A DNA stretch of 48,077 nucleotides from a virus, in the IMG/VR virus record IMGVR_UViG_3300031857_000324, positions 1-48,077 of that record. One strand, 5' to 3'. Each line of letters begins with the position of its first letter. Position 1 is the first letter of the stretch. The notes below the pieces were generated by a model. That model had not been told where the DNA came from. It ran no database searches and saw only the letters and a list, made by a program, of their open reading frames with translations. The position numbers and the translations under genes are program-made. This document shows, in pieces, positions 26,787-34,764 of this stretch.

Positions 26787-26934
26787 TGCCTCCAGTGGGA
26801 ATTGAACCCACCTATCAGATTACTCTAGGTTACAGCATCTTTTTTCAAATCTCTACCGTCATAGAGTATGCTTGTTACATATTTCTATCTGAACCACTCA
26901 CTGCTTCAGTTGCGACCCTAACAGCTATGGAGGC
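26787..26934 (-). tRNA. Unusual 148-nt tRNA-like gene
   Basis: On the minus strand the 5' heptamer GCCTCCA pairs fully with TGGAGGC at the 3' end, and a discriminator A follows. Directly inside is a perfect T-arm: a GTGGG stem, a TTCAATT loop and CCCAC. TA occupies positions 8-9. The rest does not fold as a normal D and anticodon arm: about 110 nt lie between acceptor and T-arm, with possible helices CTGAA/TTCAG, AGCAT/ATGCT and CTCTA/TAGAG. CCA is not encoded. It could be a tRNA with an insertion, a tRNA-like RNA, or a decayed tRNA; no anticodon can be assigned. Confidence 0.6.
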
Positions 26935-26942
26935 TTAAGTTT

Positions 26943-27140
26943 TTATTTTCTTGAATCTAAGTAATCTATAATAAACCCTACAGCAACAATTAGATTCATT
27001 CCAATTGAAGCTAAGATTTCATAAATATCTTCATAGATATTAGTGGATAAATGAATATGACCCACCATCCAAAATGGTATGGACAAGTTTTGACTTATCC
27101 ACACCACTAAGTATTTGAAAAAGTTAATCACCTCTTTCAT
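26943..27140 (-). CDS. Small membrane protein (65 aa)
   Basis: 65 residues with an N-terminal amphipathic or membrane segment (FFKYLVVWISQNLSIPFWMV) and a second hydrophobic helix (SIGMNLIVAVGFIIDYL). It lies directly upstream of the tRNA-like element. No known family. Confidence 0.6.
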   Translation of the reverse strand: MKEVINFFKYLVVWISQNLSIPFWMVGHIHLSTNIYEDIYEILASIGMNLIVAVGFIIDYLDSRK

Positions 27141-27166
27141 TATTCACTCTCTGTATACAAATTGCT

Positions 27167-27367
27167 TTAGTTCTCACCATTGCTTTGCTTACAATCTCCA
27201 TTCTGATCAGGTTCTCCAACACTGTTCTCCTTCTGGGACTGCAGATTTTTTTGATGTTCTTGCCATTCAGCATTTTCTATTTCCTTTTTGCGTAAGTATT
27301 CAGTTAAACTAAAGTTTTCTGGAAGTAGCCCATTCTCTTGAACTACTTCCATGTAAATATCTTTCAT
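27167..27367 (-). CDS. Small charged protein (66 aa)
   Basis: The ATG at 27365-27367 forms an ATGA overlap with the upstream gene's stop, so it is preferred over the in-frame ATGs at 27382 and 27376. Charged helix followed by a Gln/Asn/Glu-rich tail. Function unknown. Confidence 0.55.
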   Translation of the reverse strand: MKDIYMEVVQENGLLPENFSLTEYLRKKEIENAEWQEHQKNLQSQKENSVGEPDQNGDCKQSNGEN

Positions 27368-27708
27368 TCTTCCCATGTCCAAAGTTTTGTTGATGTGTCC
27401 TTCTTTGCAATAAGCTTTTCTTCTCCAGTCAAATCTTCAAGTTTATACACCGGCATAGATAATTTTTCATCACTATAATAAGCTTCATTCTTATGACCTA
27501 TTACAGCAGGAGGTGAATAGTCAGGTAAACAATACTTATCATGCAGTATCTCTGCCCAATTATGCGGTATATTAAACTCTCTGACAATTGTTGCTGGCTT
27601 ATACCCAATCCTAACACAACACTTTATTCTTTCTAGTTTAGATTCTGGTATAGAGTTTAATACTCTTGTAATATAACCCTTACCATACTTAGTTTTTACT
27701 TTTGGCAT
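27364..27708 (-). CDS. Possible small DNA-binding protein
   Basis: 114 residues from the ATG at 27708 (an ATG at 27729 is possible). Basic N-terminus (PKVKTKYGKGYITRVL) followed by a segment resembling a helix-turn-helix: LERIKCCVRIGYKPATIVREF. DNA binding is a reasonable guess, not shown. Its stop overlaps the next start by 4 bases. Confidence 0.5.
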   Translation of the reverse strand: MPKVKTKYGKGYITRVLNSIPESKLERIKCCVRIGYKPATIVREFNIPHNWAEILHDKYCLPDYSPPAVIGHKNEAYYSDEKLSMPVYKLEDLTGEEKLIAKKDTSTKLWTWEE

Positions 27709-27895
27709 CTTCAATGTCCATATATCCAATTACAATACCCAACGGAAATATTGCAATACCTACTCCGCGTATTACTTCTGTTTTCAGGGGTACATCAAAA
27801 TCACATTGACTAAACTTATACAGGTTGGCAAACCATCCGTAGATACAAAGTACCCAGATAGCAAATCCAATCCATGCTGGCATTGATGTTTTCAT
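27689..27895 (-). CDS. Two-span membrane protein (68 aa)
   Basis: 68 residues with two hydrophobic helices (WIGFAIWVLCIYGWFANLY; GVGIAIFPLGIVIGYM) and a charged end. One of several membrane peptides in this stretch. No family recognised. Confidence 0.6.
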   Translation of the reverse strand: MKTSMPAWIGFAIWVLCIYGWFANLYKFSQCDFDVPLKTEVIRGVGIAIFPLGIVIGYMDIEDAKSKN

Positions 27896-27913
27896 ACATT
27901 AAATTTTAAAGGT

Positions 27914-28183
27914 TTAAACTTGTTCCATTTCAAACACTTCTTCCTTAGATAAAGCTTCAGCTAATTCAGTTGGTTTAAATCTATTAGCATCAAAGTACTC
28001 ATATGGAAAGCAAGACTGGTCTAATTCTATTTCTTTTAGTTTTAGACCAATCTTGTTCTTCTGAATACTTAAATGGGACGCACCTATTACTGTATAGATT
28101 TGACCTTTTCTTATCCACTTCTCTTGAGGAATCTGTTTTGGTTTTCTTGAGTCATCAATACATATCACCTGCATACTCTTCAA
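27914..28183 (-). CDS. Small SH3-like-barrel candidate
   Basis: 89 residues from 28183 (or 86 from the ATG at 28174, giving MQVICIDDS). The pattern VICIDDS...WIRKGQIYTVIG...GLKLKEIELD...YFDANRFKP is that of a small beta-barrel family I recall as common in phages of many hosts; function unknown. It overlaps the ClpS-like gene by 29 bases, so the two are translated together. Confidence 0.65.
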   Translation of the reverse strand: MKSMQVICIDDSRKPKQIPQEKWIRKGQIYTVIGASHLSIQKNKIGLKLKEIELDQSCFPYEYFDANRFKPTELAEALSKEEVFEMEQV

Positions 28184-28409
28184 TTTCTACTTTAAGTTCT
28201 AATTGACTAAGATTAGCATGCATTTCAAGTATGTCTACTATATTGCCTGACTTGATATTACATTTACCTACATTGTGTGCTATCAATGCACACTGTTCAG
28301 CCTGGTCTCTTTCATGGTTACAATACCTTATAAGCAAGGCCATGACATAGAGAAAATCATTTTCTGAGTCATTGTATAAAACCAGCTGATGTGTCTTTTC
28401 CAAAACCAT
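28155..28409 (-). CDS. ClpS-like N-degron adaptor
   Basis: 84 residues, the length of a ClpS core. LVLYNDSENDFLYVM (9-23) matches the ClpS strand and the N-D pair that bind the alpha-amino group of an N-degron (N13, D14). NHERDQAEQCALIAHNVGKC (31-50) matches the following helices and the conserved HxxGKA-type motif (H45, G48, K49), with C50 in place of Ala. The C-terminal LELKVEIEE fits the last ClpS strand. ClpS delivers proteins with destabilising N-terminal residues to ClpA or ClpC. The flexible N-terminal extension needed for delivery is very short here, so it might instead inhibit the host adaptor. Confidence 0.72.
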   Translation of the reverse strand: MVLEKTHQLVLYNDSENDFLYVMALLIRYCNHERDQAEQCALIAHNVGKCNIKSGNIVDILEMHANLSQLELKVEIEEYAGDMY

Positions 28410-28444
28410 ATTGTTTCAGTTAAATTAATAAAAAATCATGTACC

Positions 28445-29539
28445 TCAAAGTTTGATGTTAAAATCTTTCCAGGTGACTTTGTTTTGATCATACCCTTCAA
28501 GAGCTTCCTTAACCCATGCTTCATCTACAGTATCCATGTAACATAGTATATGAACTACTGCTGTGTCATTAGGATTAAGTCTCAACAATCTACCAATTCT
28601 CTGGGCAGACTTTCTCTCATTACCATAGGCATGCATGATAATACCTTGCTTTAGTTCTGGGATGTTAACACCCTCATTCAACTGCATTACTGCAGCCAAC
28701 TTAAGTATCTCACCTCTCTTAAACTTATTTAAGTTTTCTAAAGACTTAGAGTTATTACTATGATAACTATGTTCACAGAGTCTATCTGCTTGCTCCTGAG
28801 TATTAGCAAAGATAATACACTTGGTTTTAATACTGTCAGAAAGAAGCTTTGCATACTTCTCTTTGCTTGGATAAGCCATAAGAGCTTTCATACGCATAAT
28901 TCTTGCTATCTGCAGTCCTTTGCCACTAGCACCGGATATCCTATTAGACCAATAAGAATAGTTAGCCTGTTCTGTAGTCATAAAACCACCTGATTTGGTA
29001 TCTACCTTAACATCTTTTGCTGTACCTAATTTGAGCTGGTGTACAATGATCTTATAGTCATTTAAGATATTATCCTCAATTGCATCATCAATAAAGTAAT
29101 TGTAGACAATAGGACAAAACTCATTGACCATTACACCTTTCTCAGAATGGCTTCTCTTTGGAGGAGTACCTGACAAACCTAATATCTTACCACTATAGTT
29201 CTCTAAGAACTCTCTATGAGAATCCAATAGACTATGACACTCATCAAGATAGAGTAAATCATAATCTGCAGGATCATGTTTATTTAGACTTAAATAAGTG
29301 GTAAAAGTAACCTGGCTTAACAGCCTGTCTTTCTTAAACTTATGTGCTTGCACTTGCCATTCAGATAGAATACTTCTGGTTGGACCAACTACAAGAACAT
29401 TTTTAAGAGGTGTACAATGTTGTTCAATATGTTTTAGGCCAACAAGGGTCTTACCGACCCCTGTGCCCAAACCCAAACCACATCTATGTCTACCTTCAGT
29501 AGCTTTCAATGCTTGTTCTTGTATCTCGTCTCTTGTCAT
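28445..29539 (-). CDS. SF2 DEAD/DEAH-type helicase
   Basis: 364 residues. Motif I GTGVGKT (25-31), motif Ia GPTRS, motif II DECH (99-102), motif III SGTP (123-126), then a helicase C domain with IIFANTQEQADRL and motif VI QRIGRLLRL near residue 320. This is a compact UvsW/RecG-like superfamily 2 ATPase. In phages such proteins handle recombination intermediates or drive origin-independent replication. It overlaps the upstream gene by 4 bases. Confidence 0.9.
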   Translation of the reverse strand: MTRDEIQEQALKATEGRHRCGLGLGTGVGKTLVGLKHIEQHCTPLKNVLVVGPTRSILSEWQVQAHKFKKDRLLSQVTFTTYLSLNKHDPADYDLLYLDECHSLLDSHREFLENYSGKILGLSGTPPKRSHSEKGVMVNEFCPIVYNYFIDDAIEDNILNDYKIIVHQLKLGTAKDVKVDTKSGGFMTTEQANYSYWSNRISGASGKGLQIARIMRMKALMAYPSKEKYAKLLSDSIKTKCIIFANTQEQADRLCEHSYHSNNSKSLENLNKFKRGEILKLAAVMQLNEGVNIPELKQGIIMHAYGNERKSAQRIGRLLRLNPNDTAVVHILCYMDTVDEAWVKEALEGYDQNKVTWKDFNIKL

Positions 29540-30279
29540 TTTGGTAAATTGAAAATTCTTTTTCTTATATAAGCTCCACTTTCTTCTGAATTAGCAATAA
29601 GCTTTACAGTTTTGATGTGCTTATCAAGATTTGCCATTACTTTTTGATGACTGTATGTACTGTAAGCTTGTAAAAAAGCATGAAGAAACTGAAATTTAAC
29701 AGGTCTGTCTACATTACCAATCTTTATAAAGATCTCATTAAATGCTTTACACATTTGCTCAGCTTGTGGATTAGTAATAATAAAGTTACCTGTTTTAATG
29801 ATGGATGTATTATGTCTAATTGCAATGTTATTGATAGCTATCATTGCAAGCATAGTAACTTCAATATCATACATATTCTTCCACTTAAATAACTTCATGT
29901 AATCAGGACGAATCATTTTCCATGCATTGATAAAATCCATCATGTCCCATGACTTACTTGAATTATTCATATAGGCCATAATCTCAATTAATTCTTCTTC
30001 AGACTGAACAGATCTTTCAATATAAGGAATAGGTAAACCCTCTCTTTCAAGAGCAGTAGCTAAGTGTTGACCATCAATAATATAAGTCTTCATTGTACCC
30101 TCTATTAGATTTGTAGTAGTAGTAATAACAGTTCTAACTACTCCAATTTTCCTCATACTTGCAATCATTTTCTGTACATGTTTACTATCTATTGCTCTAT
30201 TCATTGGCAATACAGCAAACTTTGAGTAATCATTTGCATACTTAATTTTAAGTTCTTTTCCAATCATTTCCATAATCAT
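29536..30279 (-). CDS. ParB/sulfiredoxin-like nuclease-domain protein
   Basis: 247 residues from the ATG at 30279, chosen because an A-rich leader precedes it; 30306 is the longest option. The N-terminal domain shows the ParB pattern: MNRAIDSKHVQKMIASM, GVVRTVITT, then YIIDGQHLATALE in place of the usual GxxR box. Phage ParB-like proteins serve in DNA partition, DNA nicking or NTP binding. The C-terminal half is helical and unrecognised. Confidence 0.7.
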   Translation of the reverse strand: MIMEMIGKELKIKYANDYSKFAVLPMNRAIDSKHVQKMIASMRKIGVVRTVITTTTNLIEGTMKTYIIDGQHLATALEREGLPIPYIERSVQSEEELIEIMAYMNNSSKSWDMMDFINAWKMIRPDYMKLFKWKNMYDIEVTMLAMIAINNIAIRHNTSIIKTGNFIITNPQAEQMCKAFNEIFIKIGNVDRPVKFQFLHAFLQAYSTYSHQKVMANLDKHIKTVKLIANSEESGAYIRKRIFNLPK

Positions 30280-30292
30280 AATTTTTAAGTTG

Positions 30293-30472
30293 TTAGATTT
30301 TCTCATTCTTAATCAATAGACTGTTTGCATACAGTGTGTTCTTAAATGCAGCAATAGCAAGCTTCCCAGCTTCAATTTTACCACTCTTATTGAATGTGTC
30401 ATATGCCTTGTTGCCAATTTGTTCTGACTTATCAGCAACATCCTTAATCTGTTTTGTGTTTACTTTGCTCAT
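30293..30472 (-). CDS. Small basic helical protein (59 aa)
   Basis: ATG at 30470-30472, TAA at 30293-30295. 59 residues, Lys-rich, predicted one or two helices. It overlaps the zinc-ribbon gene upstream by 29 bases and ends in the leader of the ParB-like gene. Function unknown. Confidence 0.55.
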   Translation of the reverse strand: MSKVNTKQIKDVADKSEQIGNKAYDTFNKSGKIEAGKLAIAAFKNTLYANSLLIKNEKI

Positions 30473-31202
30473 ACTCTATTTGTTTAATTGTTCTTATTAA
30501 CTCTAACTGTTTTCTCTTAACTTCAATTAACTCAGGGGTTATTTGTTGAACATTTAACTTGTGATTCCCAGCAATACGTTGTTTTATATAAACATCACCA
30601 AGTGCAGTTCTTTGTTTTTTGGAGTAAACCTTTTGATTAACTGTGTATTTGTCTTTGTATTTCTCAAGGGTTACCTTAAGTGCTGCTTTGTACACTTCGG
30701 GATTTCTAACTTTATCTATTTTAAGATTTAACCTTATATTGTTTTTCTTAGATAAAATTTGAAGTTCTTCAGTAGGATAAACCACTTTACAACTTTTATA
30801 TCCATATGTACAAGTCTTACACTTTGCACTCTTGTGATTAACTGCTGAAACTATATACAGTTCATTTTTATCACAAAGTTTAACACCACATTGTTTACAT
30901 TCTTTTGGTTCCACATAAGGAATCTTGACAGCTTCTTTTTTAGGCTTAATAATTCTTTTATAGTAACTTTTACCATGTAGCATTTTAGCTTGTTTAGCAG
31001 CAAACTTTTCTAACTCTGGAGTTGCATACGTATAAACACAGAACTTAGCTTTTCTTGAACAGTGGTTACATGTACTTTTAAGAAAGTAAACTCCAGTATC
31101 TTTATCATATGTAGATAACCTACTATTTCTCTCAATTAGTTCTACACCGCACTTTTTACAGTTTGTGTGATTCCTTACTATTTTTTTAATCATATACATC
31201 AT
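30444..31202 (-). CDS. Double zinc-ribbon protein
   Basis: 252 residues (start at 31202 or the third Met, 31193). Two related zinc ribbons: CKKC near residues 15-18 with CNHC near 45-48, and CKQC near 102-105 with CKTC about 25 residues later. Between and after them are Lys-rich helices. The internal repeat suggests duplication of one ribbon-plus-helix unit. Nucleic-acid binding is likely. Its start overlaps the HNH gene's stop by 4 bases, so it may be its partner. Confidence 0.65.
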   Translation of the reverse strand: MMYMIKKIVRNHTNCKKCGVELIERNSRLSTYDKDTGVYFLKSTCNHCSRKAKFCVYTYATPELEKFAAKQAKMLHGKSYYKRIIKPKKEAVKIPYVEPKECKQCGVKLCDKNELYIVSAVNHKSAKCKTCTYGYKSCKVVYPTEELQILSKKNNIRLNLKIDKVRNPEVYKAALKVTLEKYKDKYTVNQKVYSKKQRTALGDVYIKQRIAGNHKLNVQQITPELIEVKRKQLELIRTIKQIEYEQSKHKTD

Positions 31203-31597
31203 TTTAAATAACCTAATTCTCTAGCCTGTTCTGGATGTTCATGCACCCAATTGTGACAATTCCTACAGACTGCTAACCACGTACTTTGTATAAGGTAATA
31301 CACATTTCTGTTGGCACCGGCATATGTATGATGCACGTCTGTGGCATGCATCATACAACCGGTTACCTTCACCTCACACAAAGTATGTTCAGTCATGAAT
31401 CTCTCTCTTAGTTTGAGATATTCATCATCTAGTTTTTTACGTTTAGAAGAGACCTTGGGGATAAGTGTTGGTTTCTGTGAAGGGTCTTTGCTTTTGTGGC
31501 AACTCCAGCATGTCTTACAGTAAGGTTCCCCAAGGTGTCTCTTCCAAATATATTGCTCAGTATTACATCCCGAGCACAGCTTTTTCTTTGCTTGCAT
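31199..31597 (-). CDS. HNH endonuclease
   Basis: 132 residues. N-terminal zinc ribbon (C8-x2-C11, C27-x2-C30), then the HNH core: ATDVHHTY (85-92, H89/H90), WLAVCRNCHNWVHEHP (107-122) with C111-x2-C114 and H115/H119. A free-standing HNH nuclease of this size can act in packaging, homing or recombination. Neighbouring genes give no terminase context, so the role stays open. Confidence 0.85.
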   Translation of the reverse strand: MQAKKKLCSGCNTEQYIWKRHLGEPYCKTCWSCHKSKDPSQKPTLIPKVSSKRKKLDDEYLKLRERFMTEHTLCEVKVTGCMMHATDVHHTYAGANRNVYYLIQSTWLAVCRNCHNWVHEHPEQARELGYLK

Positions 31598-32102
31598 TTC
31601 TTAATCTTGGCAATTGATTAGGATCTGTAGAGATCTCCATAAAGTTCTTTGGTAGAACACCTTCTTGAATAAAGATACAAATAATATCATCTTTTGTGAT
31701 GTTTAAATCTTTAAAGTTTAGGGTATTCTTGAACTTATCATCAGTCTCACTATTGTTAGTAAAGAACTGAGCAATTGGAGACTCTGGAAATAATCTATTG
31801 AACAACAGATTTGTGATTTGATTTGTCAATTTCTGTTTGTGGAGGTTAATTACCTGTTGTCCTCTTAGATATACTCTTTCAATCCTCTTCTTCTTTTTAC
31901 TACACATAGTAGTAAGCTCTTGTTGTGTGAGGGCATTAAGTCCATACAAAGCTCTTTTGTATAGATAGTTTTGATACGAAGTATATTTATCAATTTCATA
32001 CTCCATTGTGAGTTTCTTAGGCATTAACTGATACTCTTCAAGTTTACCTGTGTACTCAAATCTGTCTTTTCTTTTGTTTAACTTTTCCATATTGATATAC
32101 AT
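31563..32102 (-). CDS. Unknown 179-aa basic protein
   Basis: 179 residues (or 175 from the ATG at 32090). Basic, helical, with a KKKKRIERVYLRGQQ stretch around residue 70. The C-terminus overlaps the HNH gene by 35 bases. Nucleic-acid binding is possible from charge alone. Confidence 0.6.
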   Translation of the reverse strand: MYINMEKLNKRKDRFEYTGKLEEYQLMPKKLTMEYEIDKYTSYQNYLYKRALYGLNALTQQELTTMCSKKKKRIERVYLRGQQVINLHKQKLTNQITNLLFNRLFPESPIAQFFTNNSETDDKFKNTLNFKDLNITKDDIICIFIQEGVLPKNFMEISTDPNQLPRLRNASKEKAVLGM

Positions 32103-32113
32103 TTAATAATTAC

Positions 32114-32152
32114 AATAAAAAAAAGAGAAAGTGGACGAAGTCCACTCTCTCT
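32114..32152 (-). terminator. Strong intrinsic terminator after 157-aa gene
   Basis: On the minus strand AGTGGAC pairs with GTCCACT through a 3-nt loop, extended by purine/pyrimidine pairs (AGAG/CTCT), and is followed by eight T residues. The strongest terminator in the window, it suggests that the 157-aa gene is highly expressed and monocistronic. Confidence 0.85.
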
Positions 32153-32168
32153 TCTACCTAATCAGGTA

Positions 32169-32642
32169 TTAATTACCTAATTCATCAAAGTTTGTATTTG
32201 CTTTGATAGCAGCAGACTTATTTGCATAAGCAGCTCTCAGCTGATCTACATTGTCATGCTTGATCAATGTATCTTCTGCATTTACTGATGCTGAGTATAC
32301 AGTTTTGCGGTAAATTGGAGCACCTGCTACAGTACAAACAATACCTGTTTCACCTGCAATTTTCAGGTCACGCTCAGGATTCTTCTTATTAAATGCTTCA
32401 AGAGACTCAATAATAGAAATTTTACCTGGAAGTTCCTGACCATTGTAGAATCCAAGAGACTGAAGTGTTTCAACTTCACCTTGCAATAGTGTAGAAATTG
32501 TTTTAGGTTTAACAAAACCATTGTCATCAATCATTACACGTGTTTGCTCTAAACGAATGTAACCGTAAATTGGGTTGTTTTCTGAAACATTAACAACTGC
32601 ACCTGATGTAGCATCTGCTACTACTTTAACTGAAGAGTTCAT
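32169..32642 (-). CDS. Unknown 157-aa protein, probably highly expressed
   Basis: 157 residues, beta-rich N-terminus (SVKVVADATSGAVVNVS) and repeated short hydrophobic strands; Ala/Lys-rich helical C-terminus. No motif recognised. It is flanked upstream by a 120-base leader region with inverted repeats and downstream by a strong terminator, indicating an independent unit. Confidence 0.7.
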   Translation of the reverse strand: MNSSVKVVADATSGAVVNVSENNPIYGYIRLEQTRVMIDDNGFVKPKTISTLLQGEVETLQSLGFYNGQELPGKISIIESLEAFNKKNPERDLKIAGETGIVCTVAGAPIYRKTVYSASVNAEDTLIKHDNVDQLRAAYANKSAAIKANTNFDELGN

Positions 32643-32742
32643 AGCTCTAAATTTTGATTAATAAATAAATGAATTGACTTTTTGAGTAGGAAATTACTAT
32701 ATCAACAATTACTCAAGTTGTTTGATAAGTGGTAGTATTGTA

Positions 32743-32772
32743 TATCGCGAGTAACAATACTATTATTCAAGT
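32743..32772. repeat. Inverted repeat between genes
   Basis: TAGTATTGT and ACAATACTA (9 bp) flank a 12-base loop containing the palindrome TCGCGA. It sits immediately downstream of the 112-aa gene and upstream of the 157-aa gene. No U-tract follows on either strand, so an operator or an RNA hairpin is as likely as a terminator. Confidence 0.5.
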
Positions 32773-33101
32773 GGATCCGATAAATCTATAATGTCATCAA
32801 ATGGTATATCATCTGAAGGCATATTCACAATTTCATCATCTGACTCTGGTAAACACTCAAAGTCATAGACTTTTTCAGACTCTTTTTTATCCACACAAGA
32901 GCCATAGAAGGGATTAAGCACTGATTCACCGTAGTCTAGAGACATCAAGTACTGTATATCTGCATCAGTGAGATCTAGATATTCTTCTACTGTTAAGTAG
33001 ACAGTCTTGCCATTCGGTAATTGATAGTACAATTTTACAAATAAGAGTAAATATATGCTATTTAAACTTAAGTGTAAATTACAGCACATCTTTGATTGCA
33101 C
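32763..33101 (-). CDS. Acidic protein of unknown function, start uncertain
   Basis: Up to 112 residues. The convincing part begins around LPNGKTVYLTVEEYLDLTD (about residues 28-46) and runs to an acidic tail rich in Asp (DDIPFDDIIDLSD). No good ATG stands directly before that part, so the start may be an alternative codon or the ATG at 33101. Function unknown. Confidence 0.5.
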   Translation of the reverse strand: MQSKMCCNLHLSLNSIYLLLFVKLYYQLPNGKTVYLTVEEYLDLTDADIQYLMSLDYGESVLNPFYGSCVDKKESEKVYDFECLPESDDEIVNMPSDDIPFDDIIDLSDPLE

Positions 33102-33112
33102 TATATAGCTAA

Positions 33113-33538
33113 CTAGTACAAATCAAACTCATCAGTGGGTATAAAATCCTTTACATCAACAGCAAATTCATTATTCCATGCTTCCCCTGTCTGTTCATCA
33201 ATTGCTCCTGGGGCAAGTACTCTTAGTGGATAATAGTTGTGTAACCCCTGAAAACTTTTTACAGTAACAGGAATATACCCTTGTTGATTAAACATGGAGT
33301 CTTTGTACTTATCCTTATCACCAGACCAGCCTTTATAATTCTCAATAGATATGTATCCATGTGCACCTATTGCTGGTACTTCAGGATACTTAGCACCTAA
33401 ATGAATTTTAAATAGCCACTCTGTACCAGGATGTGATGAACCAAGAGTATCACACAGTAAACGTGCAATATCCTCATTCTTTACATGTTTCTTAATTACA
33501 TTGTATAGATCAGACTCATTAAGACTTATTTGTATCAT
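33113..33538 (-). CDS. Unknown 141-aa protein
   Basis: Start at the ATG at 33538 (MIQISLNESD) rather than 33559. The segment HPGTEWLFKIHLGAKYPEVP followed by GYISIENYKGW gives a mixed alpha/beta protein. No family recognised. The start lies inside the tiny membrane gene upstream, overlapping it by 20 bases. Confidence 0.6.
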   Translation of the reverse strand: MIQISLNESDLYNVIKKHVKNEDIARLLCDTLGSSHPGTEWLFKIHLGAKYPEVPAIGAHGYISIENYKGWSGDKDKYKDSMFNQQGYIPVTVKSFQGLHNYYPLRVLAPGAIDEQTGEAWNNEFAVDVKDFIPTDEFDLY

Positions 33539-33629
33539 CTTTCTCAAAATAGTTAGCAAGTCTTACTACAAGAACAACACCGGCAAAAACTACTGCCAGT
33601 GCTGTAAATACTACGATTAATGTTTTCAT
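33519..33629 (-). CDS. Single-span membrane peptide (36 aa)
   Basis: ATG at 33627-33629 overlapping the upstream stop as ATGA; TAA at 33519-33521. One hydrophobic helix (LIVVFTALAVVFAGVVLVV) and a short charged tail. Translational coupling on both sides supports it. Confidence 0.6.
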   Translation of the reverse strand: MKTLIVVFTALAVVFAGVVLVVRLANYFEKDDTNKS

Positions 33630-33976
33630 TTGGATGTGAGTTCTAAAGGTTCAAATACTAATACTCCATGTCTAAACTCGTAGTTAGTGTGTGCTGAGAT
33701 AGATAAATCTCTCTCATCTATAATATCATCACTCATAGGAGTAATTGAGATTATAGTATGATTATTTATTACTATCTCATAGTCACGGTACTGTTGTACA
33801 TAGAGAACTAACTTAGACCCTTGATACTCAGGTACTCCCAGGTCATACAGTTTGTCATTTTCAATGTAGTACCATTCACATTGTTCAATTGGAGTTTGTA
33901 TATCAATAACTAACTCCATTGGTTCATAATCAGGCTTTCCAGCAAGTAGCTGGATTAATAAAATCATACTTTTCAT
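33626..33976 (-). CDS. Unknown beta-rich protein (116 aa)
   Basis: 116 residues. The first residues (MKSMILLIQLLAG) are hydrophobic but too short for a confident signal peptide. The rest is beta-rich with several acidic turns. No known family. Confidence 0.6.
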   Translation of the reverse strand: MKSMILLIQLLAGKPDYEPMELVIDIQTPIEQCEWYYIENDKLYDLGVPEYQGSKLVLYVQQYRDYEIVINNHTIISITPMSDDIIDERDLSISAHTNYEFRHGVLVFEPLELTSK

Positions 33977-33987
33977 AATCAGTTGTT

Positions 33988-34764
33988 TTAAAATGGTAAT
34001 ACTGCATCATCAGGACAATACAGCTGTTTTGTAACATAGTAGATTTTTCTAAGTCTTTCAGCTTCATCATCAAGATTTGTAAAGTCAATCTTTAAGTTAA
34101 GAGCCTGTGCATATCTAATAGCATCCTCAGTATGATAATAATGACTCTTGCTAATTAAATACTCTATACAGTCATCTTTATCTTTTGCAACAGACAATGC
34201 ACTACCGATATAGCTTAAGCTCACATGAAATATATCAGTTTGAGCTTTCAGTACATATATCATTTTACACAAAGACTTTGGATCTACATTCTTAAATATC
34301 AATGACCGCTTACACAAGTGCGTAGCATAATCTTCTATTGTGTTTATTTTGTTTTTTGCAACTGCCTTAGCCAAAGAGAGAGTAAAATACTCCTGAAATG
34401 ATCTTGGTAGCTCACACCACCAACCTGTATTCATACGTCCTAAAAAGGATTCTATAATGAATGGATGTGGTGTTTTGCCAAACCAAAATTTCAGGTCTCT
34501 GGTCTTCTTGTCAAAACTAATACCTGAGACACCTGTAGTGATATAAAATAAACTCTTGTTAAACTTGGGTTTAAACTTATCTTCACTCCAATAGATGTGA
34601 GTATCAGTCTCTATTACTTTATACAAATGAAAGTCAGTAATTCTGTTCTCATAGAATAAGAATCTTTGCTCATCAACTGATTTCTGTAGAAACTCTCTGC
34701 TTCTATCAAAACTATTCTGATGAGCTAAGATAATTACCCTTGATTCTTCTGTGCTCTCTTCCAT
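33988..34764 (-). CDS. Unknown 258-aa protein
   Basis: 258 residues. The N-terminal part is mixed, with FWFGKTPHPFIIESFLGR (about 92-109) and a WW pair; the C-terminal part is helical. No catalytic pattern is visible. It overlaps the 74-aa gene upstream by 31 bases. Confidence 0.65.
   Translation of the reverse strand: MEESTEESRVIILAHQNSFDRSREFLQKSVDEQRFLFYENRITDFHLYKVIETDTHIYWSEDKFKPKFNKSLFYITTGVSGISFDKKTRDLKFWFGKTPHPFIIESFLGRMNTGWWCELPRSFQEYFTLSLAKAVAKNKINTIEDYATHLCKRSLIFKNVDPKSLCKMIYVLKAQTDIFHVSLSYIGSALSVAKDKDDCIEYLISKSHYYHTEDAIRYAQALNLKIDFTNLDDEAERLRKIYYVTKQLYCPDDAVLPF

Noticed and set aside
26787-26934. Group I intron in a tRNA, or a tmRNA
   Set aside because: The insert is too short for a usual group I core, and no tag-peptide frame ending in an Ala-rich degron is present.
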